In this document: in pieces, positions 1-10,263 of the stretch
Layout: every line of letters begins with the position of its first letter
Position numbering within the stretch: the first letter of the stretch is position 1
NCBI GenBank assembly: GCA_963170055.1
Contig: CAUJGJ010000001.1
Coordinates: forward strand, 1,967,501-1,987,500
DNA from: Halisarca cf. caerulea
Lineage: Eukaryota; Porifera; Demospongiae; Chondrillida; Halisarcidae
Direction: 5' to 3'
Length of the DNA: 20,000 bases
The notes under the pieces: model-generated
The model's input: only the letters and a program-made list of their open reading frames with translations
Databases searched by the model: none
What the model was told of the DNA's origin: nothing
Position numbers and translations under genes: made by a program

Positions 1-470
1 TTCGTTGCGATTCCAATCGGTGCAGTCACGACAGACAAAGCTTTCTCCACATTCCCGACTGTGGCTTCGTATCGCCGACTCATCCACACTCGTTGAAAAC
101 CGCGCTTGATGAAGGTTGCCTCCATTTTCAGCGTAGCGAACACACCAACGTTGCATTCTTCGCTGATAGAGCTGGCCTCGAATGCCAATTTCCAAGTTCG
201 ATATCCGATTCCCATTCCTCTGTATTCTTTCGACACAACGTACAGTCCCAGATGAACGTCATGTTCGCTATACTTGACGAATGCTATGCTGCTAACTCTC
301 TTCCCGTCTAGCTCCCCGATGAAGAAGTATTTCGTAAAGTTGATAGAAAACAGACACTCGGCGTCCTTGGCTCGCAGCCTCCAACCTATATCGTTTGCTT
401 CCTTCATTATCCAGCGGAGATCATTCAGTGATTTTGCCGTTCGAACTGTAAACTTGTCTATTTCACCCAT
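1..470 (-). CDS. GNAT-family N-acetyltransferase, 5' part (3' end outside window)
   Basis: Reading the minus strand from an ATG at 470 gives 156 uninterrupted codons to the window edge, with no stop. It is therefore a partial gene whose C-terminus lies to the left. The context of the ATG is favourable (A at -3, G at +4). An in-frame stop lies about 55 bases upstream with no other ATG between, so 470 is the likely start. The protein contains GWRLRAKDAECLF near residue 29, FFIGELDGKRVSSIAF near 49, and the acetyl-CoA-binding loop motif EYRGMGIGYRTW near 83. This order (GW..xxDAE, IGELDG, YRGxGIG..W) is typical of GNAT N-acetyltransferases related to the YitH/HolE-like group found in bacteria and invertebrates. 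No signal peptide is seen, so it is probably intracellular. The acyl acceptor cannot be inferred. The family call is firm and the subfamily is tentative. Confidence 0.8.
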   Translation of the reverse strand, partial: MGEIDKFTVRTAKSLNDLRWIMKEANDIGWRLRAKDAECLFSINFTKYFFIGELDGKRVSSIAFVKYSEHDVHLGLYVVSKEYRGMGIGYRTWKLAFEASSISEECNVGVFATLKMEATFIKRGFQRVWMSRRYEATVGNVEKALSVVTAPIGIAT

Positions 471-844
471 GTTTACAAAGTTCACGGCTTCTGTGCAGTT
501 CAGGTACTGCGTAGTACGCGTACGTCAACGTTTCACTGTATTTAAAGAACCTACAGTGGCCCCGTGTGCGTCATTCACGAGGGCTGTCAGTGGTTACCGA
601 ATCTAGGCAGCGAGATGTTTGCGCCGGAAGGCAATCGGAAAAGAAAATGATATTGGGCATGCCACCATAGACTCTATAACACTTGGAACTGTCGGAATGA
701 TAATCGCTACTAGCCACAGAATGATGAAAGTACCTATGCAACCGCCAAGCCTTTAATCACGTACCTATCACGGTATATTAATAACTATCAGCTTGGAGCC
801 TTCTATCACAGATTGGGCTTCTACGATGTCATCGCAGTACTCTT

Positions 845-921
845 CTAGTCTTGTGGAACCAGATCACATCCCGCCCACCCCCATACAAATGGAGGGGTAC
901 GATTTGGCTCCGCGAGACTAA
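845..921. repeat. Short MITE-like element with imperfect terminal inverted repeats
   Basis: The left end (CTAGTCTTGTGGAACCAGATC) pairs imperfectly with the right end. The right end reads TTAGTCTCGCGGAGCCAAATC on the other strand, with about 16 of 21 positions matching. The middle is short and C-rich. The termini belong to the same TAGTCTCGCG/AGCCAGA family as the hairpins at 1025, 11011, 11753, 17349 and 18219. Confidence 0.55.
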
Positions 922-1024
922 TGTTCGGAAAAAAGAAATGGTCATGCAAGAGTGCTAATCCAATTGAATAATGCAGCGGCTATATAAGACTACAAAATAT
1001 ACTTAGTCTACCTATAGCTATACA

Positions 1025-1115
1025 TATTAGTCTCGCGTCGCCAGCCCCTTTTCCTAATCACTTCCTTCGTAAGCGAGAGTGATTAGGAAAAGGGGCTGGC
1101 GACGCGAGACTAATA
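1025..1115. repeat. Perfect 38-bp inverted repeat (hairpin element)
   Basis: Arms 1025-1062 and 1078-1115 are exact reverse complements, separated by a 15-base loop. Each arm begins TATTAGTCTCGCGTCGCCAG. Exact arm identity over 38 bp suggests a recent non-autonomous DNA element or foldback. Transcribed, it would form a strong hairpin. Confidence 0.85.
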
Positions 1116-1600
1116 CATATAGGGTTGATGCTGTAGACCAGCAACAACCCTTAGGCTATAGCTATCGCTGCTCCTAATCTGGTTTTACACACATGTACAA
1201 TGACAAGACAGGCACCAAAGTGTAACAGGCACATGTAGACATATATTATATATATTTCACTTTTGAAGGAAAAAATACTTTTCAATAATTCATGATTATT
1301 AGAATTAGTCTAGCCTATAATTCAAATATTAATGATTGTACCATAATGATTCCAAATGTATGGAATACATATCATGTGTGGTTGGTTAATTAGAAATTAT
1401 ATAGTTAGATCTCTTTAACAGGAAAATCAAGGTTTTAATTAATGAGATTTTACAGTAGTACGACTAATTGTAGTACATTGTCAATTATAATTATAATAGC
1501 CTCAGTATATTATTAAGACTTAGACTTAAATTTCAACACGTTGCAATTGGGAGCAACACAGTCTAGTGGCAAGTTTAAATTGGCCCACATTTGTGAACTC

Positions 1601-4334
1601 CTACAGTTTCCTGTACATTCCCTTCAGTGAACATTTTGGTGATGCTGAACGCCTGTATAAAATTAAAATGTATACATAAATGCACTATACCAACTGAAAA
1701 GACCGTAAATGTAAGCAAAACGTACAGCAGCATTATCCAAACATAAAATTCAACATCGAGTGTGCATGTTTGTTCGTTGACAAAAAGTCTGCAACAACCC
1801 ACACACTGCATGATGCATGCATTTATGTAGTCTGGTGTAGATGACCAAAACTTGCTTGGCCTATTTCAGGGACTGACCTCTTTCTTGCTTTTTTAACTTT
1901 CTTGCTCGCCCAGTGACATCACTCCCCAAAAATGGCCAAGCAAGATTGGGTCAGCTACGCCAGGCTACATAATAGCCTCTGTGTGTATTATACAGAACAG
2001 TATGAACATACTCATTTGGATCAACCAGCAAAATGACTGATCCACTTTGTGATGTAGTAGATACAGTTGTGGTCGCCAATACATAGAGTTCTCCTGCATG
2101 TATACAGTATATAGAGGAAAAAAATAACACGATAAGTTTAAATTACTATACGTGACATTATCATTTGTCAATGAATGTTATACAACATGCAATTCTTGCC
2201 TTCAGCATCTTCGGCCAAAGATAAGATTCGTCCACGTCGATTCCCAACAAGCCCGCTGTGACACAAATTTGAACCTCCGAAGCAGATTTCCTCACTAGTC
2301 CATTCTCCACTCTTAGCATTATGTGACAAAGCGAACAGTTGCAAGTTCCTGCAAAGAGTGCAGTGACTATCATGTACTCATAGTCTAATTATCCAGCATA
2401 TTATTGTACTAATCAATATAAACATTGTATTCTATATGTAACACACAGCTCAGCAATAAAATTGCCATACTGTATAATATTATACTAATACGTATGTCAA
2501 TATCAAAATTGTCGAAGTGTCACTAAATCTCACATCAGAAATTTACATCCATGTCTGAACCCTGAAGTTAATGCAAAGTATATATAGCACAAAGCCCAAA
2601 CAGCAACATAATTACTGTACATACAACAATGTAATGCAGCCAATGAACTAAGTCTGAGTCAGTTTTGCATCAGCCATTCTTGGCTGATTCAAAACAAGCT
2701 TAGCCATTATACGCACAGCATTGCATAAACTAGACATGCACATAGAAAGTATCAGCAACCTACTTTCTAGCATAGTCAGCATAAATGTACTTCCCTTGCA
2801 GTTTGGGGAAGCAGGACCCTCTGTATATATAACCCCCGATCACAGCACGGCCAATTGAACGTGGGTAGGCATAAATGGGTGGTATTACTGAAGGAGACAA
2901 AAAAAGAATAAGTCTTATAAAAGCTCATTCAAAGGCCACATCTGCTTCAGGTCGACTGCAGTAGACATGTGATGTACCTGAATCAGTGAGATTATGGCAT
3001 AACTTTGGGTCAAAGCACTCAAATCCCTCATAAGCCCTCCAACCATAGTTACCACCTTTCTCTATGATGTCAATTTCTTCAAATTTGTGTTGACCAACAT
3101 CTCCACAGAATATACGCCCTGCACCCACTCCATTGGCATTCCCTCTGTCCACGGAGCACCTCCATGGGTTACGGAGTCCGTACGCATAGATCTCGGGTCT
3201 ACCACCAACACCATCAGCAAACGGGTTGTCTGGTGGAATAGAGTACGGTACATCAGGATTTGACACATCAATTCTGAGGATAGATCCAAGTAGCGTGGAA
3301 GTATTCTGAGCATTTTCATACCTATCACCTGGTCCTCCACCATCACCTAACACAATGAAGAGATACCCATCTTTGAAAAATAACTGCCCACCATTGTGAT
3401 TTCCTTTTGGCTGGTATATTGTCAGTATGGTCCTCTCAGTGTTTGGATTAACAACGTTGGGTGATTTAGATGACACTTTGAATTCTGACACAAAATTAAC
3501 CTGTGAACCATTGACCAGGGAAGAATATTGCACATAGAGACGACCGTTCATAGCATATTTGGGATCAAATGCAAAACCAAGGAGACCTCTCTCATCACCA
3601 GGACGTGGCGATGAAAAAACATTGGTGCGTATGTCTAAGAATGGCTTTGGTAGCAACTTATTCCTACTTGTCAGCACCCTGATCACTCCCACCTGTTCAG
3701 CTATGAACAGCCTTCCACTACCGTCTCCTGGAGGAATTGCAGCTATAGGGTTACGAAGACCACTGGCTACTACTGAACCACACAGACATTTACCCTGAGG
3801 CTGGGGAGTTGCTCTGTCTGGTGGAAAACTCGGACCATTGATGATCTTGGGGTAGCAGTAGTAGTCGTTAGTAGCCTGATACATTTCACAGAAACGAATT
3901 GCGTTAGCGATGCTTCCGTTATAGCCAGCCAAAGGAATGCCGTAATATTTGAAGATCGACTTGAAACACTGCCGATAAAACTTGACACAGAATTCCAAAC
4001 ACAGGCTTGGAAACGCCTTGCCGTTAATTCGGGGAGTACCTTCGTAGATGTGCTGAGCCCAAGGCGAGCATTCCGTACAAAGCACCTTGAATAACAACTC
4101 TTTGCATTCCTGACTGGGTTCGTCCTCAGAGCGAGTGCTTCCAAATCTTTCGACGCTTTTGCAGATCCTTGCTTCAGTCGTTAATTTACAACAGGAATAT
4201 CCTGCAATATCATAATCCCTGCACATGCAGTTGTGGCGCCTGTAGGGCGGCAAAGAGTCGAGGCATTGTGGATGAGCAAATGAGCCATCCCAAATTAGAG
4301 CAATAGATAGAACTGCAGCTATGACAACTCGCAT
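1601..4334 (-). CDS. HHIP-like secreted protein, copy A (five exons)
   Basis: Exons are 2978-4334, 2764-2887, 2200-2348, 2012-2093 and 1601-1652. Joined, they are 1764 nt and encode 587 residues plus TAG. Phases agree at every junction and all introns are AG-ended. Intron 3 has a GC donor (gcaaga); the other donors are GT. Residues 1-20 form a signal peptide, so the protein is secreted. Residues 21 to about 165 are a Cys-rich folate-receptor-like domain (HPQCLDSLPP, CTECSPWAQHIYE, FPSLCLEFCVKFYRQC, YYCYPKI). From about 184 on lies a glucose/sorbosone-dehydrogenase-type beta-propeller with NHNGGQL (312-318), LGDGGG (329-334), YGLRNPWR (385-392), GDVGQ (411-415) and GGNYGW (427-432). Exons 2-5 supply the last blade (GGYIYRGSCFP, EEICFGG, SLAEDAEGELYVL, LLVDPNE) and a short tail, ERSASPKC..., ending in YRKL. 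The architecture matches the vertebrate HHIPL2 type, with no SRCR or EGF segment. HHIP itself binds Hedgehog ligands; ligand or substrate here is unknown. Confidence 0.88.
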
Positions 4335-4800
4335 CGTGATCTTTCGGGGAGCCGGCCAACAAAAGGGGGATTACCCTACATTGGCTATTGCGTAATGAGA
4401 GCATGAGGGTCTATGATGAGAGCTAGCACCGTATCCGTGAAGCACCGAGGGCAGAAATGTAGCATTCCTCAGCTTCCACCCCTTAGCACTTCGTACAGTG
4501 GAAACTGATTATAATCATTCCCAGGGGACACTGAAAATTGTTCATTCACTCTAACCAGTTACTCTCTCAACTTGTGACATTGAGTAGAATATAAGCCGCC
4601 ACTAGCCTAACGAATATATTATGATGCAAAATTCACTGTTAAGAGATTTCTTCATATTGATGTTCCGCTATATACAGGTGCTCTAGTAGACTACGTATAA
4701 CTGAAGTAGAGCTTTGACATTCTACCCTTGACTAGATCGCGCCGGGACATCATGTCATGGACCTGAAAAAAAGCCGGCTTGTTAGAGAGCCTTCCAGTAT
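4335..4800. promoter_or_regulatory. 5' flank of copy A, homologous to 5' flank of copy C
   Basis: Positions 4342-4800 align with 13530-14093 upstream of copy C, with indels. Shared stretches include GGGGATTACCCTACATTGGC just upstream of the start codon, ACAGTGG near 4495 / 13745, CAGGGGACACTGA near 4521 / 13777, and GCTTGTTAGAGAGC near 4787 / 14070. The promoter must lie in here, but I cannot identify a TATA box or start site with confidence. Confidence 0.5.
4494..4575. repeat. MITE-like fragment (ACAGTGGAAACT...CAGGGGACACTGA family)
   Basis: This begins ACAGTGGAAACTGATTATAA and continues through CAGGGGACACTGA to an ACCAGTTACTCTC end. The same repeat lies at about 13744-13835 upstream of copy C. 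It also lies, inverted, within 17411-17600 in intron 2 of copy D, where both termini are visible. It sits about 160-240 bases upstream of the copy A start codon. Confidence 0.5.
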
Positions 4801-4854
4801 TCAAAGTTTACTTCAAATGCAACATACATTGCAACAATAACAATATATTTGAAA

Positions 4855-5330
4855 AATTCCAAATTAAATGTCATTCCCAGCAATCCTGGAAAAGTATTCC
4901 CCAAGTCTCAATTTGAAAGAGGAAAATTTTGATCACAGAAAGGGCAATGAGTTCAGATGCATGGTCAACAGAACATGATTTTTACATAATGTTATATTAT
5001 ATTATATTAAGTTTAAACTTACTAATTTAAAAGAAGAAGAATAAAGAACCTACTACAATTATTCACCCCTCCCTGAACGTTGTCTACCTCCACAAATATC
5101 TGAGTAATACTGATTCAGAATCAGATGTATATGTTTTTCCCCCAATTTCATTCTTGATCACTTTGCTTGTTGTGTCAACAATCTAAGACAATCGTATTAT
5201 TTGTTCTATCCTTTTCTTTTATATTTATGATTAGTTTTTTTGGGGTCTTTTTTTCTCTGCTGTACTTATGCTGAGGTAAAGGGTCAGTTTTGGCCAAGAC
5301 CAGAAATTAAATTCTATCTATCTATACTAA
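4855..5330 (+). mobile_element. Insertion in copy A upstream region with tetranucleotide tail, possible 5'-truncated LINE 3' end
   Basis: Upstream of copy C the shared flank runs almost directly from ...ATTGCAATAATATTTG to GTGAAAATGTCTGTTACGG (about 14466-14508). Upstream of copy A the same two pieces are separated by about 480 bp. The extra DNA ends on the plus strand in TTGGCCAAGACCAGAAATTAA, followed by a short TCTA tandem tail. A simple-repeat tail is typical of non-LTR retrotransposon 3' ends. I see no reverse-transcriptase coding remnant, so the class is inferred. Confidence 0.4.
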
Positions 5331-5600
5331 ATTTCAGACCCGTGAAAATGTCTGTTACAGCGATTTCTTATATTTGGTATAAATAGCTGATTAAAAGAAT
5401 TTCCACTATGTATCATTATGGCAATGAATACTGCATATTGATTTGCATGATCCAAATCAGTGACAGTATGTATGTAATGTCTGCTGTAATATAATATTTT
5501 ATTATATCAATCAAACTGACAATTCCATACATGTACACCACTATATCGATTGTTGTGTGTCTCCTACAAGCAGCGTCAGACTGCTATGGATCGAGTACAT
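5331..5600. other. Duplicated spacer segment, homologous to 14485-14700
   Basis: Shared strings include GTGAAAATGTCTGTTAC, ATCAATCAAACTGACAAT and a CTACAA...CAG...TCAGACT end, in the same order in both places. This is the far 5' flank of copy A joined to the 3' remnant of copy B. I see no gene in it. Confidence 0.55.
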
Positions 5601-6224
5601 GCATATTCACCATCTGAGTCTTCTGCAAGTATGTCCAAAGTAGTGTCCAGCAAGTCTGTTGTGACACTCGTCTCGATCAGCTTCCTAAACAGATGTCTTC
5701 ACTGGTCCACTCTCCACTGGTATAGTCTCAGACAGTGCAAACAGTCTCCTAAACAATTCAAAGACAAAAATATTATGACATTGTAGTTGTAGGATCAGTG
5801 GTACTACATACATAAGACTATTTTCATCATACATCACACGACTAAAAAAATCACATCTACACAGCCACACAAAACAGTTCTATTCAGTACACATAACAAA
5901 ACTCAGAAAATGTAAGCATGCTATAGTTAATGCTAGAAAATCACAAGTTGACCCCACACAAGCCAAGACAGCATGATCAATTGAACCTGGCATCAAAGAT
6001 CAGGTGTCCTGTACTTGCATTGCAAGACTCTGTACCCTTTATCCCTTAAGGATTCCTACAACTACAGTATAAATATTAATACACAAGAGTTCACAAACAC
6101 CTAGCCATTGAACTGGTTAGCAATATACACCATGCATGACTATACTGCCTACTCTGGGGATACAGACATGCACACATAGGCACACAAATAGGCAGGCAGA
6201 CAGGCATGCATGCCCCCCCCCCCC

Positions 6225-6739
<515 letters not shown>

Positions 6740-6786
6740 ATGCAGTGCAATTAACACACACAGTAGACAAAGTACACGTACATTGT

Positions 6787-7330
6787 AAACCATTTAAAAA
6801 TGGTACAAGGATGTAGGATTGACACAGGATCGTGCAAAAAGCCATTATCAAAAAGGATTCTCCAAAAACACTTGGAACAAGGTTAAGTTGCAAAACCGGT
6901 ACAGGGCTAGGTGGGCAAAGGGCAAGACAGGCATAGGGCTAGACGAGCATAGGGCTACACATGCATGAGGCTAGATGGGCATAGGGCTAGACAGAGTTTA
7001 ATTGGACTGAATGTACACTGTGCAAATTCCTACATCCTGCATGTGCAGCACATTATACAGTACATATTATGTGCTGCGGGATGTAGGAATTTGCACAGTG
7101 TACATTCAGTCCAATTAAACTCTGTCTAGCCCTATGCCCATCTAGCCTCATGCATGTGTAGCCCTATGCTCGTCTAGCCCTATGCCTGTCTTGCCCTTTG
7201 CCCACCTAGCCCTGTATCGGTTTTGCAACTTAACCTTGTTCCAAGTGTTTTTGGAGAATCCTTTTTTGATAATGGCTTTTTGCACGATCCTGTGTCAATC
7301 CTACATCCTTGTACCATTTTTAAATGGTTT
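6787..7330. repeat. Large foldback element: ~250-bp inverted repeats, 41-bp centre
   Basis: Left arm 6787-7037 and right arm 7079-7330 are reverse complements with only a few differences (for example five versus six A/T near 6850 and 7266, and AAACCGGTAC versus AAACCGATAC). The centre contains a second small palindrome around GCAGCACAT...ATGTGCTGC. Inside each arm a 15-17-base motif, GCATAGGGCTAGACG, recurs about five times in degenerate form. There is no coding potential. It lies in intron 2 of pseudogene B and is absent from the corresponding introns of C and D. Confidence 0.9.
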
Positions 7331-8159
7331 TTATACACCCTTGTTCGTGCGGTTTTCCTTTTATAGCGAAACGGTTGCTTGAATAGGTTTCCACTGCAGT
7401 TGAGAAGGAACACGATCAAATCTTCTAAGATAAAGAAACTAGAAATCTATGCAGTTACCTGACTAATATCAATGTACCCATCTAGAAACAAATGATCGAA
7501 CGAAAAGAGCGCTAAAGTCGACGATCATCGAAGTGCAGACCTTGTGCACGTACGCGAATGTCTAGTCTCGCGTAGCCATTTCGCCGATCCGAAAATGGCT
7601 GATCCGGCGAATGTATGGGATTTGCCTATTAATTTTTTTCTCGCTTTAGAAGTGTAGGTATTGCTTCAAAACCTACAAAAGGCACTTCGCGCTAACAATC
7701 GGAGCTCACTGGCGAAAGATGAGACCTCTGGACCCTTCGTGGCGACCTGTAGCCCAGTTCGAAAAAACGACGAGAAGAAGAAGAAGAAGAAGAATCTTAA
7801 AATGGTACTGGTGTTGCGTAGCCATACATTTTCGTCTAAAATTGCAAAGTTCTTTAAAGAAATTGGCCTACGAAGGGTTTTAACTACTTCATCTTATAGC
7901 TAGTGTGTCAAAAGGTACCAATATCACTTTTAAATGTTACTAACTGTACTGCATCGTTAGTTTTCAGACAAGAACGAAATTTGCGCTAATGTATGGCGGC
8001 CATGTTTTTTCCGTGTCAATCCTACATATGGAGTACTACCGTACTCCATAATACATAAATGCAACCAAGCACTGGGGTCCAAGTCATATTCGAAATGTTT
8101 CATGCGGTACACCTTACACACAACAGATGTATGATTAATCTTCACAGTAAACATCCTAC
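7331..8159. other. Remaining intron 2 of pseudogene B
   Basis: There is no supported gene here. It contains a TCTAGTCTCGCGTAGCCATT terminus near 7560 followed by a small palindrome around TTCGCCGATC...GATCCGGCGAA. It also has a (GAA)n-type purine run at about 7771-7793 and a short hairpin TATGGAGTA/TACTCCATA at about 8026-8050. Next to that hairpin, GTGTCAATCCTACAT at about 8013-8027 matches a piece of the foldback arm near 7291. Confidence 0.5.
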
Positions 8160-8376
8160 CCTCGTTCAAAATCTGCAAAGATGTATTTTCCATACAATCG
8201 GGGAAAGCACAACCCTCTGTACACATATATCCTTCAGTAACTGAACGCCCAATTCGATGTGGATAAGCATGAATCGATGGTATTACTAAAATTAATGGTA
8301 GAGTTAGAAGGTAAAACACTTCCAGTCATGGTGTGCAGGGTATATGCAACAGTACCAATACAACACACCTGGATCA

Positions 8377-8592
<216 letters not shown>

Positions 8593-9394
8593 TCAGGTCT
8601 ACCACCAACACCATCAGCAAACAGGTTGTCTGGTGGAATAGAATACTGTAAAAATAGATCTAGACTCATGCACATTAGACACATCAACTCTGGGGATGTA
8701 TCCATGGAGTGTGGAAGTGTCCAATCCATTGCATGCCCATCCTACCATGTTTGATCTCCTGCACCTCCACCAGTAACTAATGCAAGGAAGAGACACCCAT
8801 CTGTGAAGAACTACTGCCCACCATTGTGACATTCTGGCTCCTTTAGTTTGAATATTTCTTGTTCAGTACTTGGATCTGCCACAGTAGGTGAATGAGGAGT
8901 CACTTTGACTTCAGATACTTTATATCTGAAAAGAGTTACAGTAATTCTGGTTGAGTACTGGACATAGAAGCGTCCATTGGTAGCAAAGTTTGGATGAAAC
9001 ACCAGGCCAAGCAGACCCCTCTCGTCCCCTGGCCATGATGAAGTGTATACCTTCTTTACTTATATCCAAGAATGGTCTTAAGCTTGCCAGAAGAATGGAT
9101 GCAGGTGTCAATACTTTAATCACTCCGATCTGCTCAACTATGAAAAGCCTAGGCCTCTCATTACCATCTCCTGGAAGAATTTTTGCTATCAGGTTACAAA
9201 GACCATGCACTAGCTGGCTACTACTGAACCACACAAACACTTACCCTGAGGTTGTGGAGTAGCTCTGCATGGTGGAAAGCTCAGACCATCAATGATCTTG
9301 GGGTAGCAGTATGTAGTCGTTAGTAGCCTGATACAAGTTATAGAAACGAGTTGCGCTCATAGCCTTTGCATCGTATCCGGTAAAGTTCCTGACA

Positions 9395-9665
9395 ATTTTC
9401 AAGCCCTGCATGGGCCATTGAGTGTCAGATTAGAGAGGTTTCACTGTACACCCATACAGTACTTTCTACAGTGATACCTCTCTATAATCCAACACTCAAT
9501 GGCCAGGGCTTGAAAATCGTGTTGGATTAATTAGATTTATAAGGTTGTCTGATTACAGAGTGACTCTTATCATACTTGAATATGCATATGGTGACTGTAC
9601 CTCATAAAATTATTGGAGTACAGGGAATGTTGGATTATAGAGGTGTCGGATTACGGAGGTTTCAC
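9395..9665. repeat. Inverted-repeat element at the truncated end of pseudogene B
   Basis: Arms 9395-9448 and 9467-9517 are inverted copies starting ATTTTCAAGCCCT. The left arm has an extra GCATG, and the arms meet around TCACTGTA/TACAGTGA. A further stretch follows to 9665, ending in GTCGGATTACGGAGGTTTCAC, a relative of the arm sequence. It lies exactly between the broken exon 1 of copy B and the start of the copy C 3' flank (about 9672). Confidence 0.75.
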
Positions 9666-9882
9666 GGTCCTGTGTTAACAATCCCAGCTGCATAGGACCA
9701 GCAGAGACAGTGGGACAGAGTTGGCAATGAGTTCAAGAGCTAACATAGAAAACTAGCAAAACAAATTTGATATGCCATGCATATACAAACACTAATTATA
9801 GATACACATAATGACATTAGGTTGTTTCTGTCCATGCAATTGGCAATTCCACCATTAGAGCTTCATTGCGGGTACAACTTCC

Positions 9883-10209
9883 TCAATCAGTCACTGAGAT
9901 TTTGCATTTTCCACTCTTTGAACGTCTACATAGATCAGATATGTAACAGACTCCAACTTCAAGTGCATAGTAATTTGAGGAACATCACAAGCTATTTTAA
10001 AATATATTAGATGTAATATTAAACATTAATTTTCCTATTCACGCCTAAAAACAGAGCCAGACCAGTTTCCTTTAGAAAATTAACTACTATGAAGACCTAT
10101 GATTAGATGCATCACCCCTCCACCCCCCCCCCCCGTACTCACACAACCCGTATGCAATACGTAAGCATCCACCCATCACAAAACACACACATGAGCAAGC
10201 ACGCACGCA

Positions 10210-10263
<54 letters not shown>

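Larger units (their letters stand above)
471..1600. other. Intergenic spacer between copy A and the GNAT gene
   Basis: I see no coding exon here on either strand. The left part is the upstream region of the GNAT gene. Positions 845-921 and 1025-1115 are hairpin repeats (listed separately). Positions 1200-1600 are AT-rich and contain the 3' flank of HHIPL copy A. An ATTAAA on the minus strand at about 1434-1439 could be its poly(A) signal, but this is weak. Confidence 0.6.

Noticed and set aside
93..606. Two plus-strand open frames of 72 and 110 codons
   Set aside because: They lie over the minus-strand GNAT coding region and its upstream flank and resemble no family. The minus strand carries the recognisable protein.
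1575..1811. 78-codon minus-strand open frame with a hydrophobic middle
   Set aside because: The last part is copy A exon 5 read in the wrong frame and the hydrophobic part is intron 4. The splice acceptor at 1653 explains it.
2161..2373. 70-codon minus-strand open frame
   Set aside because: It overlaps copy A exon 3 but in another frame. The exon frame gives LFALSHNAKSGEWTSEEICF, which matches the family.
7661..7903. 80-codon plus-strand open frame with a lysine run
   Set aside because: The lysines come from a simple GAA-type repeat. It lies in pseudogene intron DNA with mobile-element ends nearby, and no family resemblance was seen.
7957..8319. 120-codon minus-strand open frame as a possible small secreted protein
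   Set aside because: It is pseudogene B exon 2 running into the intron after a 2-base frameshift. The true frame matches copies C and D.
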